This document shows positions 1 to 8,600 of a DNA stretch of 11,257 nt, in pieces. The stretch comes from Aquificota bacterium (GTDB taxonomy: Bacteria > Aquificota > Aquificia > Aquificales > Hydrogenothermaceae): contig JAADDV010000069.1 of NCBI GenBank assembly GCA_013153795.1, positions 1 to 11,257 of the forward strand. The letters are read 5' to 3'. Numbering within the stretch: the stretch's first letter is position 1; each line of letters starts with the position of its first letter. Under the pieces are notes generated by a model. The model saw nothing but the letters and a program-made list of their open reading frames with translations. It had not been told where the DNA came from and searched no databases. The translations under genes were made by a program, and so were the position numbers.

Positions 1-246
1 AAGGAAATTAAGAAAAGGCTTGAAACATTAAATAAAGAGTTTTCTCCACAGTTATCTTTATTTTCTGAAGATAAACTAGAACAATTTAACGAAGATAAAG
101 AATTACTCAAACATAGACTTCAATACTTGCAAAAAGAAGAAAAAAAGGAATTAAACAGAATTGATGAAAAATATAATCTGGAAAAATTACATATTTTCCC
201 ATTAGGATTGTTATATCTTATTCCGGAATCTATGTTAGAGGAGTAG
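1..246 (+). CDS. C-terminal end of an upstream gene, probably a large SNF2-type helicase (partial)
   Basis: The reading frame is open from base 1 to a TAG at 244-246, so only the last 81 residues are present. They are highly charged and look like a coiled coil (many Lys, Glu and Leu, with the stretch SPQLSLF near residue 17). A short hydrophobic tail follows (FPLGLLYLIPESMLEE). I infer the helicase identity from context: large SNF2-type helicases next to Eco57I-class methylases, as in DISARM drmD-drmMI, often end in a charged coiled coil followed by a short hydrophobic strand. No catalytic motif is in the window, so the family cannot be proved here. The stop codon lies 2 bases before the methylase start, and the methylase Shine-Dalgarno site is inside this gene, which implies one operon with translational coupling. 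The alternative is any other operon partner with a coiled-coil tail. Confidence 0.5.
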   Translation, partial: KEIKKRLETLNKEFSPQLSLFSEDKLEQFNEDKELLKHRLQYLQKEEKKELNRIDEKYNLEKLHIFPLGLLYLIPESMLEE

Positions 247-248
247 TA

Positions 249-3200
249 ATGGAAAATTTACATGAAAGATGGTTATCGTTTGTAGAACGAAACGGAATAT
301 TTGTAAGCGAGGTTGTATTAAAAAAATACTTTTCCAATAAATTAGAAAAAATAGATAAATATAAACTTTCAAAATTAAAAAAAGAATATGAAAGGTTTTC
401 TGTTGGTAATGCAGAAAAGAGAATACAAAGGGAATGGTTTAATTTTATTTTTGAAGATTTTCTTAATATTCCTACTGAAAATTGGATAAAAACCAGACAA
501 TTTTTAAAAAATTATGCAGTAGAAATTCCAGATTTTTTACAAACTTTAGAGCCTGATAGGCTTCTCGTTATAGATAAGAAGCCAAAGCTTGCGGTTTTCA
601 CTGTATCTCCACAACAGGATATTGATAAAAATGAAAAAAAAGCAGGAAAGTGGAAAGCCTCTCCATATATAAAATTAGAAAGATACCTAAGAGATTCAGG
701 AATTCCTTTCGGGATAGTAACAAATGGGTTTGATTTTAGAATTGTTTTCGCAGAGAAAGGGTTCACAACCTCCTATATAACATTTAGAGAAGGATGGGTT
801 GATGATGAGCTTTTAACTAATGCTTTTTTCACAATTCTAAATAAAAATAGATGGTTTTGGAAGCCTTCATTAGAAGATTTAGTAAAAGAAAGTAGGGAAA
901 AACAAACAGAAATAACAGACCAGCTGGGTATCCAAGTTAAAGAAGCCGTTGAATTATTTATTTCTTATTTAGATAAAAAGAATAAAGAACATAATTTAGA
1001 AATTTTTAAGAATTTAACTGAAAAAGAAATTTATGAAATGGCACTTTTTTATATGATGAGAATTATCTTTATCCTGTTTGCAGAAGAAAACTATCTTTTA
1101 CCTCACGAAAATCCTATTTATGAAAAGAACTACGGAATTGGTTCTTTGCTATCAATGTTAAGTAATCAAAAAAGAAATTATCCTGATAGTCTTAAACATA
1201 CTTACGATGCGTGGTTCAGGATACTTGCATTATTTCGGCTTATATACGAAGGTAGCGAACATCCAGATTTAAATTTAAAAGCTTATGGTGGTGAACTTTT
1301 TGATTATAAAAAATTTCCAGTTTTAGAAGATAAAAGGTTAAAGTTATCTAATAAAGAAATTTATGAAATTCTACATAAACTTACCTACGCGAAGGTAAAG
1401 TTTGGAAAAGAATACATAAATCAAAAGGTCTCATATTCCACATTAGACATAGAGCATATAGGACAAATGTATGAAGGCTTACTTGCTTACTCTGTAAAAA
1501 AAGCAAATACGCCTATTTATAAAGTTAAAAGAGAAAATAACATTATTTATGTAGATGAAAAAAACTTACACACTGAAGACGAAATTTTAGAAAAGTTAGA
1601 AACTGGAAGTTTCTACTTAACCTTTTCTGGAGAAAGAAAAACAACAGGAACATACTATACACCAAAATCTTTAACTTTAGAACTCGTTAAAAGGACATTA
1701 GAACCTCTAGTTAAAAATAAAAAAACACCAGAAGAGATTTTATCTTTAAAAATATGCGACCCTTCAATGGGGTCAGGGGCTTTTCTCGTTGCGGCTTGTA
1801 ATTTTTTAGCTGAAAAGTTAGTTGATGCGTGGCAAAAAAGGATAGAAGAGTATCCTAATGAAACATTAGTTTTGCCATATGCTTTGCCTTCTAAAAATAA
1901 AAGAAATGAAGAGCCTTTAAAAAAAGAATATGAAGAGATGCTAATTCAAGCAAAAAGGTTAATAACAGAAAGGTGTTTATATGGAGTTGATATAAATCCT
2001 TTAGCTGTTGAACTTGGGAAGTTATCTTTATGGCTAAACAGCTTTTCAAAGGACAGACCATTTACATTTTTAGACGCACATCTCAAAGTTGGAAACTCAT
2101 TAGTTGGAGCAAGTTTTTCTGAAAAGAAAAAAATAAAATTTGGAAAAAATATAAAGGAATTTCCTTTAATTGGTTTTATTCCTAATGAGGTATTTAAAGA
2201 CAGAAAATTAAAAGATGAGAACAAACGATATTTAAAAGACTTAACAGCGGGACAATTGGATTTTGTAAATTTTAATCATATAAAAAATAAATTTAAATCT
2301 TTAATAGTAGAAAGGGAAAAATTTGAAAAAATTCCAACATCAACTCCCAAAGATTATGAAAGAAAAGAAAAAGCATTAAAGGAATTAAATGAAAGTGAGA
2401 ACTTTAAAATCCTAAAAGAAATTGGGGATTTATGGTGTAGTGTTTGGTTTTGGGAAGATGATAATTTAAAACCAACAACAAGGGAATATTTAGAAATACT
2501 ACATTATTTATTGGGAAACAGAAAGATAAACTTTTATCTAACAGAGGAAAAAATTAATCAGATAATAAATAAAGCTGAAAAAATAGCTAAAGAGTATAAG
2601 TTTTTCCACTGGGAGCTTGAGTTCCCAGAAGTATTTTTAAGAGAAGAGCAAGGATTTGATTTAATTCTTGGAAATCCACCTTGGGAAAAGATAAAAATTC
2701 AAGATAAAGAATTTTTTGCAAGTAAAGATGAAGAAATAGCTAATGCTTCAACATCAGCAAAAAGAAAGCAACTTATTAAGAAATTAAAGGAAACAAATCC
2801 AAAGTTATACAATGATTATCAGAAAGCTTTATTTAATGCTGAAAGCTTAGGTAATTTCTTAAGAAAATCTGGATTTTATCCCTTGACTGCAAAAGGAGAT
2901 ATAAATACTTACTCAATCTTCGCAGAAAGAGTTAGAAACTTACTTGGTAAAAATGGATATGCAGGAATTATTGTCCCAACAGGTATTGCAACAGATAACA
3001 CAAATAAAGAATTTTTCCAAGATTTAATAGAAAAGGAAGAATTAGCGTTTTTGTTTGATTTTGAAAATAGGGAGAAATTGTTCGTTCATGTTGACAGTAG
3101 AATGAAATTTTCTCTTCTATCTTTAACAAAAGCTCAAAATTCACGGCCTAAGTTTGCCTTCTATTTAACAAATATTAATCAACTCTATGATGAAAATAGA

Positions 3201-4304
3201 ATATTTATTTTAACTAAAGAAGATTTTTATCTATTAAATCCAAATACCAAAACCTGCCCTATTTTCAGAACTAAAAAAGATGCTGAAATTACAAAAAAGA
3301 TTTATAGAGTTAGTCCTATCTTTGTAAAAGAAGATGACCCTAATGGTAATCCATGGGGAGTTAGATTTTTAAGTATGTTTCATATGTCTAACGACTCTCA
3401 TTTATTTAAAACAAAAGAAGAACTTGAAAGGGAAGGTTATGTTTTAGATAAGTTTGGGAATTTCATTAAAGGTAGTGAAAGATACCTTCGTTTATATGAA
3501 GCAAAAATGATACATCAGTTTGACCACAGATACGCAACTTATGAAGGTGTTTCTGAAAAAGATATAAAAAATGGAAATACAAGAGAACTAACAATAGAAG
3601 AGAAAAATCAAGGAAAGGTAGTTATTCCAAGATATTGGGTTAAAGAGGAAGAGGTTATTAGAAAAATACGAAATTCACCTACTTTTATTATAGGAGTTAG
3701 AGAAATAACAAATGCTACAAATGAAAGAACTGTTCTTGCAACAATTTTACCTTTTTCTTCGGTAGGGGGAACAATAATTTCTATTTTTATAAAAAATCAA
3801 TCTTTAGAGTTTATTTCAAATATTAACTCTTTTGTTTTAGATTATATTTCTAGACAAAAAATAGGTGGCACACATTTAACAATATTTGGTTTTAAACAAC
3901 TTCCTGTTTTACCACCTGAAACATATGAAAAAGAATTATTAAATACTTACTTTGAAAATCCAGAAATTAAAACAGTTGGAGAGCTTATAAAAGAAAAAGC
4001 ATTGGAGCTTGTTTATACAGCAGAGGATTTAAGACCTTTTGCAGAAGAGATGGGATATTTTGGGGAACCATTTAAGTTTGACCCAGAGAGGAGAGCAATT
4101 TTAAGAGCAGAGCTTGACGCAATCTTCGCACATTTATATGGAGTATCAAAAGAAGAATTTGATTACATTCTTGACACTTTTCCAATTGTAAAAAGGCACG
4201 ATGAAGAAAAATACGGAGAATATAAAACAAAAAGATTATGTTTGGAATACTATGATAGATACAAAAACTTAATTCCAAAACCAAAAAATATAATAGATAT
4301 TTAA
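249..4304 (+). CDS. Eco57I-class adenine-N6 DNA methyltransferase, DISARM DrmMI / type IIG-like
   Basis: This 1351-residue protein should transfer methyl from S-adenosylmethionine to adenine N6 in DNA. Motif X region TGTYYTPKS is at about 466, SAM-binding motif I DPSMGSGAFL at 504-513, a second SAM-pocket motif YGVDINPLAVELGKLSLWL at 578-596, and catalytic motif IV LGNPPW at 807-812. The N-terminal 200 residues resemble an HsdR/type IIG nuclease fold (IVTNGFDFRIVF at 156-167). However, the expected D...ExK is not evident: PDRL at 102 is followed by VFTVSP where ExK would fall, so cleavage activity is doubtful. The C-terminal part (about 1000-1351) should hold target recognition. It carries LYEAKMIHQFDHRYATY at 1082-1098 and RAELDAIFAHLYGVSKEEF at 1286-1304, both of which I recall from large Eco57I-type methylases of defence loci. 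GAGGAG at 238-243, five bases before the ATG, supports the start. Likely role: marking host DNA in a DISARM-like system. A stand-alone type IIG enzyme is the alternative. Confidence 0.9.
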   Translation: MENLHERWLSFVERNGIFVSEVVLKKYFSNKLEKIDKYKLSKLKKEYERFSVGNAEKRIQREWFNFIFEDFLNIPTENWIKTRQFLKNYAVEIPDFLQTLEPDRLLVIDKKPKLAVFTVSPQQDIDKNEKKAGKWKASPYIKLERYLRDSGIPFGIVTNGFDFRIVFAEKGFTTSYITFREGWVDDELLTNAFFTILNKNRWFWKPSLEDLVKESREKQTEITDQLGIQVKEAVELFISYLDKKNKEHNLEIFKNLTEKEIYEMALFYMMRIIFILFAEENYLLPHENPIYEKNYGIGSLLSMLSNQKRNYPDSLKHTYDAWFRILALFRLIYEGSEHPDLNLKAYGGELFDYKKFPVLEDKRLKLSNKEIYEILHKLTYAKVKFGKEYINQKVSYSTLDIEHIGQMYEGLLAYSVKKANTPIYKVKRENNIIYVDEKNLHTEDEILEKLETGSFYLTFSGERKTTGTYYTPKSLTLELVKRTLEPLVKNKKTPEEILSLKICDPSMGSGAFLVAACNFLAEKLVDAWQKRIEEYPNETLVLPYALPSKNKRNEEPLKKEYEEMLIQAKRLITERCLYGVDINPLAVELGKLSLWLNSFSKDRPFTFLDAHLKVGNSLVGASFSEKKKIKFGKNIKEFPLIGFIPNEVFKDRKLKDENKRYLKDLTAGQLDFVNFNHIKNKFKSLIVEREKFEKIPTSTPKDYERKEKALKELNESENFKILKEIGDLWCSVWFWEDDNLKPTTREYLEILHYLLGNRKINFYLTEEKINQIINKAEKIAKEYKFFHWELEFPEVFLREEQGFDLILGNPPWEKIKIQDKEFFASKDEEIANASTSAKRKQLIKKLKETNPKLYNDYQKALFNAESLGNFLRKSGFYPLTAKGDINTYSIFAERVRNLLGKNGYAGIIVPTGIATDNTNKEFFQDLIEKEELAFLFDFENREKLFVHVDSRMKFSLLSLTKAQNSRPKFAFYLTNINQLYDENRIFILTKEDFYLLNPNTKTCPIFRTKKDAEITKKIYRVSPIFVKEDDPNGNPWGVRFLSMFHMSNDSHLFKTKEELEREGYVLDKFGNFIKGSERYLRLYEAKMIHQFDHRYATYEGVSEKDIKNGNTRELTIEEKNQGKVVIPRYWVKEEEVIRKIRNSPTFIIGVREITNATNERTVLATILPFSSVGGTIISIFIKNQSLEFISNINSFVLDYISRQKIGGTHLTIFGFKQLPVLPPETYEKELLNTYFENPEIKTVGELIKEKALELVYTAEDLRPFAEEMGYFGEPFKFDPERRAILRAELDAIFAHLYGVSKEEFDYILDTFPIVKRHDEEKYGEYKTKRLCLEYYDRYKNLIPKPKNIIDI

Positions 4305-4325
4305 TTTAAAAATCTTTATAAACTA

Positions 4326-4353
4326 TTGACAATGATACTATATATGATATTTT
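4326..4353 (+). promoter_or_regulatory. Putative sigma70-type promoter ahead of the hicA-hicB-secB cassette
   Basis: A perfect -35 hexamer TTGACA at 4326-4331 is followed after 16 bases by TATTTT at 4348-4353, a 4/6 match to the -10 consensus. It lies in the only real gap between coding genes inside the operon (4305-4377) and 25 bases before the first cassette ATG. This suggests that the cassette, and probably the helicase behind it, can be transcribed independently of the methylase. The region is very AT-rich, so -10-like matches are cheap; the TTGACA carries most of the weight. Confidence 0.4.
4332..4349 (+). promoter_or_regulatory. Direct repeat ATGATA in the promoter spacer, possible HicB operator
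   Basis: ATGATA occurs at 4332-4337 and again at 4344-4349, 12 bases apart start to start, inside and just past the -35/-10 spacer. Ribbon-helix-helix repressors, the fold seen in the HicB encoded downstream, commonly bind short repeats about one helical turn apart and autoregulate their operon. The placement would block RNA polymerase. Six-base repeats arise easily in such AT-rich DNA, so this is only a candidate site. Confidence 0.2.
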
Positions 4354-4377
4354 ATTAATGAATTTAGAGGAATTTTT

Positions 4378-4458
4378 ATGGAGAATATAAAGAAGATTTG
4401 TAAATTACTTGAAAATATTCTTAAAAACCCTAAACATGTTAGATTTGAAGATTTATAA
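4378..4458 (+). pseudogene. hicA: 5' part of a frameshifted hicA toxin gene (26 codons)
   Basis: A short frame starts at ATG 4378 behind a good Shine-Dalgarno site (TAGAGG at 4365-4370, 7 bases upstream). It encodes a 26-residue peptide with LKNPKHVRFEDL near its end, then a TAA at 4456-4458. The pattern NPK-V-F-x-x-L is what I expect at the N-terminus of many HicA-family toxins, where helix 1 then runs into a GF/GY turn about seven residues later. Here the frame stops directly after FEDL, and the remainder of a HicA (beginning GYEVKQ) continues in another frame from 4464. The distance between the FEDL codons and GYE is 11 bases instead of about 21, consistent with a deletion of about 10 bases. 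I therefore read it as the broken front half of hicA. A separate leader peptide coupled to the next frame is the alternative. Confidence 0.6.
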
Positions 4459-4463
4459 AAGAA

Positions 4464-4652
4464 ATGGGGTATGAGGTTAAACAACGGAGAAGGGGAAGTA
4501 GCCATTACAATTATAGAAAAGAAGGTGAACCATTAATGATTACCATACCAAAAAATCAACCTGTGAAAGAAACATATGTAAAGCTTGTAATAAAGCGACT
4601 AAATTTGGAGGAATATTATGATGAAAATTGCAAAGAAGAAAAAAGATTATAA
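4464..4652 (+). CDS. hicA: HicA-family mRNA interferase toxin, catalytic C-terminal portion (62 aa)
   Basis: HicA toxins are small double-stranded-RNA-binding-domain-like RNases that cleave mRNA and are neutralised by HicB. This frame carries the core: GYEVKQRRRGSSHYNYRK (residues 2-18), with His14 in the position of the catalytic histidine of the G-S-H motif, then a beta strand MITIPKN and the final helix YVKLVIKRLNLEEYY. It lacks helix 1, which lies in another frame upstream (4378-4458), so the gene looks frameshifted. ATG 4464 has no clear Shine-Dalgarno site, but it lies 5 bases after the upstream TAA, so reinitiation could express it as a separate fragment. Its last 35 bases overlap hicB, the normal tight hicA-hicB arrangement. 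Family assignment is fairly sure; whether an active toxin is made is open. Confidence 0.75.
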   Translation: MGYEVKQRRRGSSHYNYRKEGEPLMITIPKNQPVKETYVKLVIKRLNLEEYYDENCKEEKRL

Positions 4653-5169
4653 AGAAATAGACAAATTAGTTGAATACTATATGAGATTACCATATAAAAT
4701 TGAAATTATTCCAGACCCAGAAGGTGGATATGTTGCTGAAGTAAAAGAGTTAAAAGGTTGTATTACTCAAGGGGACACAATAGAAGAACTTTTTGAGATG
4801 ATAGAGGATGCCAAAAGAAGTTGGCTTGAAGTGGCAATAGAAGATGGGATTGAAATTCCTCTACCTGAGGTTATGGAAGAAGAAAAATACAGCGGTAGAA
4901 TACTTCTTAGACTTCCTAAATACCTTCACAGAGAATTAGCCGAATCTGCAAAAGAAGAAGGAATGAGTATAAATGCTTATATTGTTAGTCTTCTATCTGA
5001 AAGGAATGCTGAAAGAAAAATCCTAAGAGAGTTAGAAAAATTATTAGATGAAAGAGAAGAAAAGAATAAGCAAATATTAGAAGAAATCAGTTTCTCTTTA
5101 CAAAGAGAAATAAAATCTAAGAAATATCCATCTTATAAACCAATAGCTCCAGTAAGGTATGCGGCATGA
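4618..5169 (+). CDS. hicB: HicB-family antitoxin with ribbon-helix-helix domain and a long C-terminal extension
   Basis: This 183-residue antitoxin should bind and block HicA and repress its own operon. Residues 25-80 are the degenerate RNase-H-like HicB fold: PYKIEIIPDPEGGYVAEV, then LKGCITQGDTIEEL and a helix with AKRSWLEVAIEDG. Residues 92-130 form a ribbon-helix-helix DNA-binding domain (GRILLRLPKYLHRELAESAK, then EGMSINAYIVSLL). Unlike standard HicB proteins, it continues for about 50 more residues: a charged predicted coiled coil (131-168) and a Tyr/Pro-rich end (Y170, P171, Y173, P175, P178, Y181). A SecB-like chaperone gene follows with an ATGA overlap, so this tail is a plausible chaperone-addiction (ChAD) segment, as in antitoxins of TAC systems. 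GGAGG at 4607-4611 supports the start at 4618; ATG 4621 is an equally reasonable choice. HicB identity is firm, the ChAD role is inference. Confidence 0.88.
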   Translation: MMKIAKKKKDYKEIDKLVEYYMRLPYKIEIIPDPEGGYVAEVKELKGCITQGDTIEELFEMIEDAKRSWLEVAIEDGIEIPLPEVMEEEKYSGRILLRLPKYLHRELAESAKEEGMSINAYIVSLLSERNAERKILRELEKLLDEREEKNKQILEEISFSLQREIKSKKYPSYKPIAPVRYAA

Positions 5170-5624
5170 AGAAAAAAGAACTTACAAAGGAATTTAAAGA
5201 AAAATACAATAACTTTATTCATTCAGTAGAACTTCTTGATTTGTTTATAAGTGAACTATCCTTTAAAAGACTTGGTTCACCCCCAGAAGATGGAGATATT
5301 CCTATAAAAGTTTCTTTAAGACCAACAAAAAATAGTTATAAGAAAATAGGAGAAAATATTTACGAAATAACCCATGGGGTATCGTTTAAATTAGAAACTG
5401 TTGATAAAAATAATCCTAAGAAAAAAAGTAAATTTTTTGAATTAAAAGCTGTTTATAAGCTGATATATCAATCTGAGTTAGAACTTGATGATGAAATTTT
5501 TGAATTATTCTCAAAAAGAAATGTTCCTATAAATGTAATTCCATTTTTAAGAGAAACTATACATAATTCAATGTATAGAGCAGGTTTACCACCATTTTTA
5601 TTACCTATTGTTAAATTTGATTAA
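5166..5624 (+). CDS. SecB-like chaperone of a toxin-antitoxin-chaperone (TAC) module
   Basis: This 152-residue protein has the length and C-terminal signature of SecB-fold proteins. Residues 111-152 run IFELFSKRNVPINVIPFLRE, then an alpha helix ending in YRAGLPPFLLPIVKFD. This matches the SecB pattern of a Phe-rich start, a Pro-(Y/F)-x-Arg-Glu turn, a long helix and a PPxxLPxxxF end. The middle (45-110) is beta-rich (IPIKVSLRP, IYEITHGVSFKLETV, FFELKAVYKLIYQ), as expected of the SecB sheet. SecB-like proteins encoded beside toxin-antitoxin pairs stabilise the antitoxin by binding its C-terminal ChAD rather than serving general export; the mycobacterial HigBA-Rv1957 system is the model. Here the ATG overlaps the hicB stop (ATGA), giving tight coupling and near-equal expression with the antitoxin. 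A helicase gene follows after 20 bases. A DUF1902/SecB-fold protein with another role is the alternative. Confidence 0.75.
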   Translation: MKKKELTKEFKEKYNNFIHSVELLDLFISELSFKRLGSPPEDGDIPIKVSLRPTKNSYKKIGENIYEITHGVSFKLETVDKNNPKKKSKFFELKAVYKLIYQSELELDDEIFELFSKRNVPINVIPFLRETIHNSMYRAGLPPFLLPIVKFD

Positions 5625-5632
5625 CTCTATTT

Positions 5633-5640
5633 GGGGGGAG
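5633..5640 (+). promoter_or_regulatory. Strong G-rich ribosome binding site of the helicase gene
   Basis: Six consecutive G followed by AG stand 4 bases before ATG 5645, in a region where G-runs are rare. The site sits in the 20-base gap after the chaperone stop, so the large helicase seems to be translated from its own strong site rather than only by coupling. It fixes the helicase start. Confidence 0.6.
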
Positions 5641-5644
5641 AGCT

Positions 5645-8600
5645 ATGAGTATTAATCCTTTATTCTTTGTAAAAGAGGTTTTGGAGCAATATGGAAGGTA
5701 TATTAGAACAACTATTCCATTAGCTGATGAAAGGTTAAGTAAACAATATAAAAATGCATTAGAATTTAAAGCAGGAAAAAATGAATTATCAAAAGGTCCC
5801 TATGTGTCATTAAATAAACCATTTTTACCGGGAAGCTCTATATCTGAACTCTTAAGAGATAAAACCCTAAATTTAAATCCTGCAATAAAGAATATTTTTC
5901 CATTTGAAAGATTACATAAACATCAAGAAGAGGCTTTATATTCTGTAAAAAATGGAAAACATATTTTAGTTTCAACAGGAACAGGTTCCGGAAAGACAGA
6001 GTCTTTTTTACTGCCTGTAATTGATTATTGCCTTGAACTAAAAAATAAAAATGCTCCAGAAGGATTAGCCGCAATTATAGTTTATCCAATGAACGCACTT
6101 GTTAACGACCAACTTGAGAGACTAAGAAGATTACTTGCGGGAACTGGAATAACATTTGGAAAATATACAGGAGAAACACCTGAAGAAGTTGACGATACGG
6201 TAAAACAATTAGAATACCCAAGAGCATATACAACTGAGGAATTAGAAAGGGCATCAGAAGATGAAACTTTTACTCTACCTTTACCTTGGGAAGAGTGTCC
6301 TTCTCGGCAATCTATAAGGGAAAGAAAACCAAGGATTTTACTTACAAACTATGTCCAACTTGAATATCTATTAACACGACATCAAGACTTAGACCTATTT
6401 AAAAATTCTCAACTTAAGTTTTTAATTTTTGATGAACTTCATACTTATACGGGAATGCTAGGCTCTGATGTTGCCTGTCTTATCAGAAGAATTAAACAAT
6501 TAGTTAATAGAGAGCTTATATACATAGGAACATCTGCTACCATATCTAATGATAATCCAAATGCAGAAAATATACTAAAAGAGTTTTTTAAGCGACTTTT
6601 TGGAATAAAGGAAAATAATGTAGAAATCATTACAGAAAGATATACAGAATTAGAAAAAGCAGAGAAGGAATATATACCAAGTTTCCCTGCGAATATAGAA
6701 GATTTAATTAAAGAAATATTTAACAAGGTTAGAGATTTACATCTTAAAGAAGAACTTGTAAGTGATATACCCGACGAGATTCTCTTATTAGGAGAAAAAT
6801 TAACAGGACAAAAAGCTCTAAAAGGAAAAAATAATACTGAAAAACTATATTATCTATTTTTAAACAATAAATATGTTAGAGAGTTAGAGAACATATTTTC
6901 TAAACCAAAATTAATAGATGATGCACTAGAAAAAATTAAGAAAATAGGAGCTAGAAAAGATATTAATGATGATTATTTAAAACTAGAATTAATAGGATAT
7001 TTGGTTCTTGGAGTGTTAGCAAAAAAAGACGAAGAACCTATTTTAAGACCTAAATTACATTTCTTTGTAAAAGGATTAAATGATTTATATTTATCATTCA
7101 AAAATAATAAACCAATTTTAAAATTTGGAAAGACAATATATGAAAAAGGAATGTTAAATATTCCTCTATATGTCTGCCGTTCCTGCGGACAACATTATGG
7201 AAAGCTTATTATCACAGAAGCCACTAAACATCCTGAATTTGATGTGGAAATCCTTAAAACTAGAGCAGATGAAGTTTATTTTAAAACCAATAATGAAAAA
7301 GATATTTTTATAACAGATAACATTTTAGGTGGTGATGAAGATACAAAATATATTGATAAATTTATGTGTGTATATTGTGGAACAATATACGATAAGTTTG
7401 TAGATACATGTCTATCCTGTGGTAAAGAAAAAGCACTGAAAAAATTTTATGCGTTTATAGAAGGAACTAATAGTGAACTAAAAAGTTGTGCTTCCTGTGG
7501 GGCACCTAACAAGGTAGGAAAGCAAAAAGATGTATCTATTACTCCAAGTAAATCATCAGAAGTTTTAGATGTAATGATTATAGCTCAGACTATGCTTTCA
7601 GCTATGGATGAAGACAAACTTAAAAAGCTTCTAATTTTTACAGATAGTAGGCAAGATGCGGCATTTCAAGCAGGATGGATGGCTGAAAGGTCTTTAAAAT
7701 TTAGATTAAGACACCTATTATTTAAAATTTTAGATGAAGATAAAAATAGAAAATGGGCATTTTCTGAATTAGTAGAAGAATTAAAAAATAAAGCAATAGA
7801 ATATGGACTTATTTCAGCTTCTAAATATGAAGAAAAAAATAATATCTTAAAAATAAAGTGGTTTTTATTAGAAGAACTGGCAACACTAACAAGAAGACAG
7901 AGAAGAAGTGCCTTAGAACAACTCGGGATGGCTAAAGTTTTATATGAAGTTATTGAACCAGATATTTTAGGCAAAAGTGAATTTTTTAAAAGATGGAAAA
8001 AAATATTTTCTCTAAAAGACTTGCAAAATATTTTAGGTGTTTTACTTGATATTTATCGCCAAAAAGGACTGTTGAGCGATGAGCTTTTACAAAGGGAATT
8101 TAATAGATATGATAAGGAAGTTAGAGAAGGAATAATAACAGTTAGAGATTTTTATAGACCGGTTGTTTTAGATTTAGAAATTCCCAAAAAACATCAGTAT
8201 AAAATAGGCTTAATTTCTAAAAATGGAAGGTCAACAGCTCAGGTTATTTTAAAGAAGATTTTAAATGACAAAAAATTAGTAAATCAATTTCTTTTAGATT
8301 TATGGAATTATTTACTAAAAACAGGAATGTTGGTAGAAGTTGAACTTAAAAGAAAAAAATACGGAAAACCTGAGAAAATTAAAGGTGGAAAAGGTTATCA
8401 ATTAAATATTAGTAAAATAGCTGTGATACATTCGGAAAATAGATATTTATGTAATACTTGTAAACAAGCTTTTCAATATAAATTACCTAATAACAAATGC
8501 CCTGGATATAGATGCAATGGAACTGTAAGCTTAGTAGGAAGAGATTATGATAATTATGATGTTTACCAGTTCACAAAGATGAGTTTTACACCACTTCTTG

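Noticed and set aside
4447..4466. Programmed -1 frameshift joining the two hicA pieces
   Set aside because: The bases before the TAA (GAT TTA TAA) do not form an X-XXY-YYZ slippery heptamer, and no following stem was seen. The joined product would still lack about three residues of helix 1.
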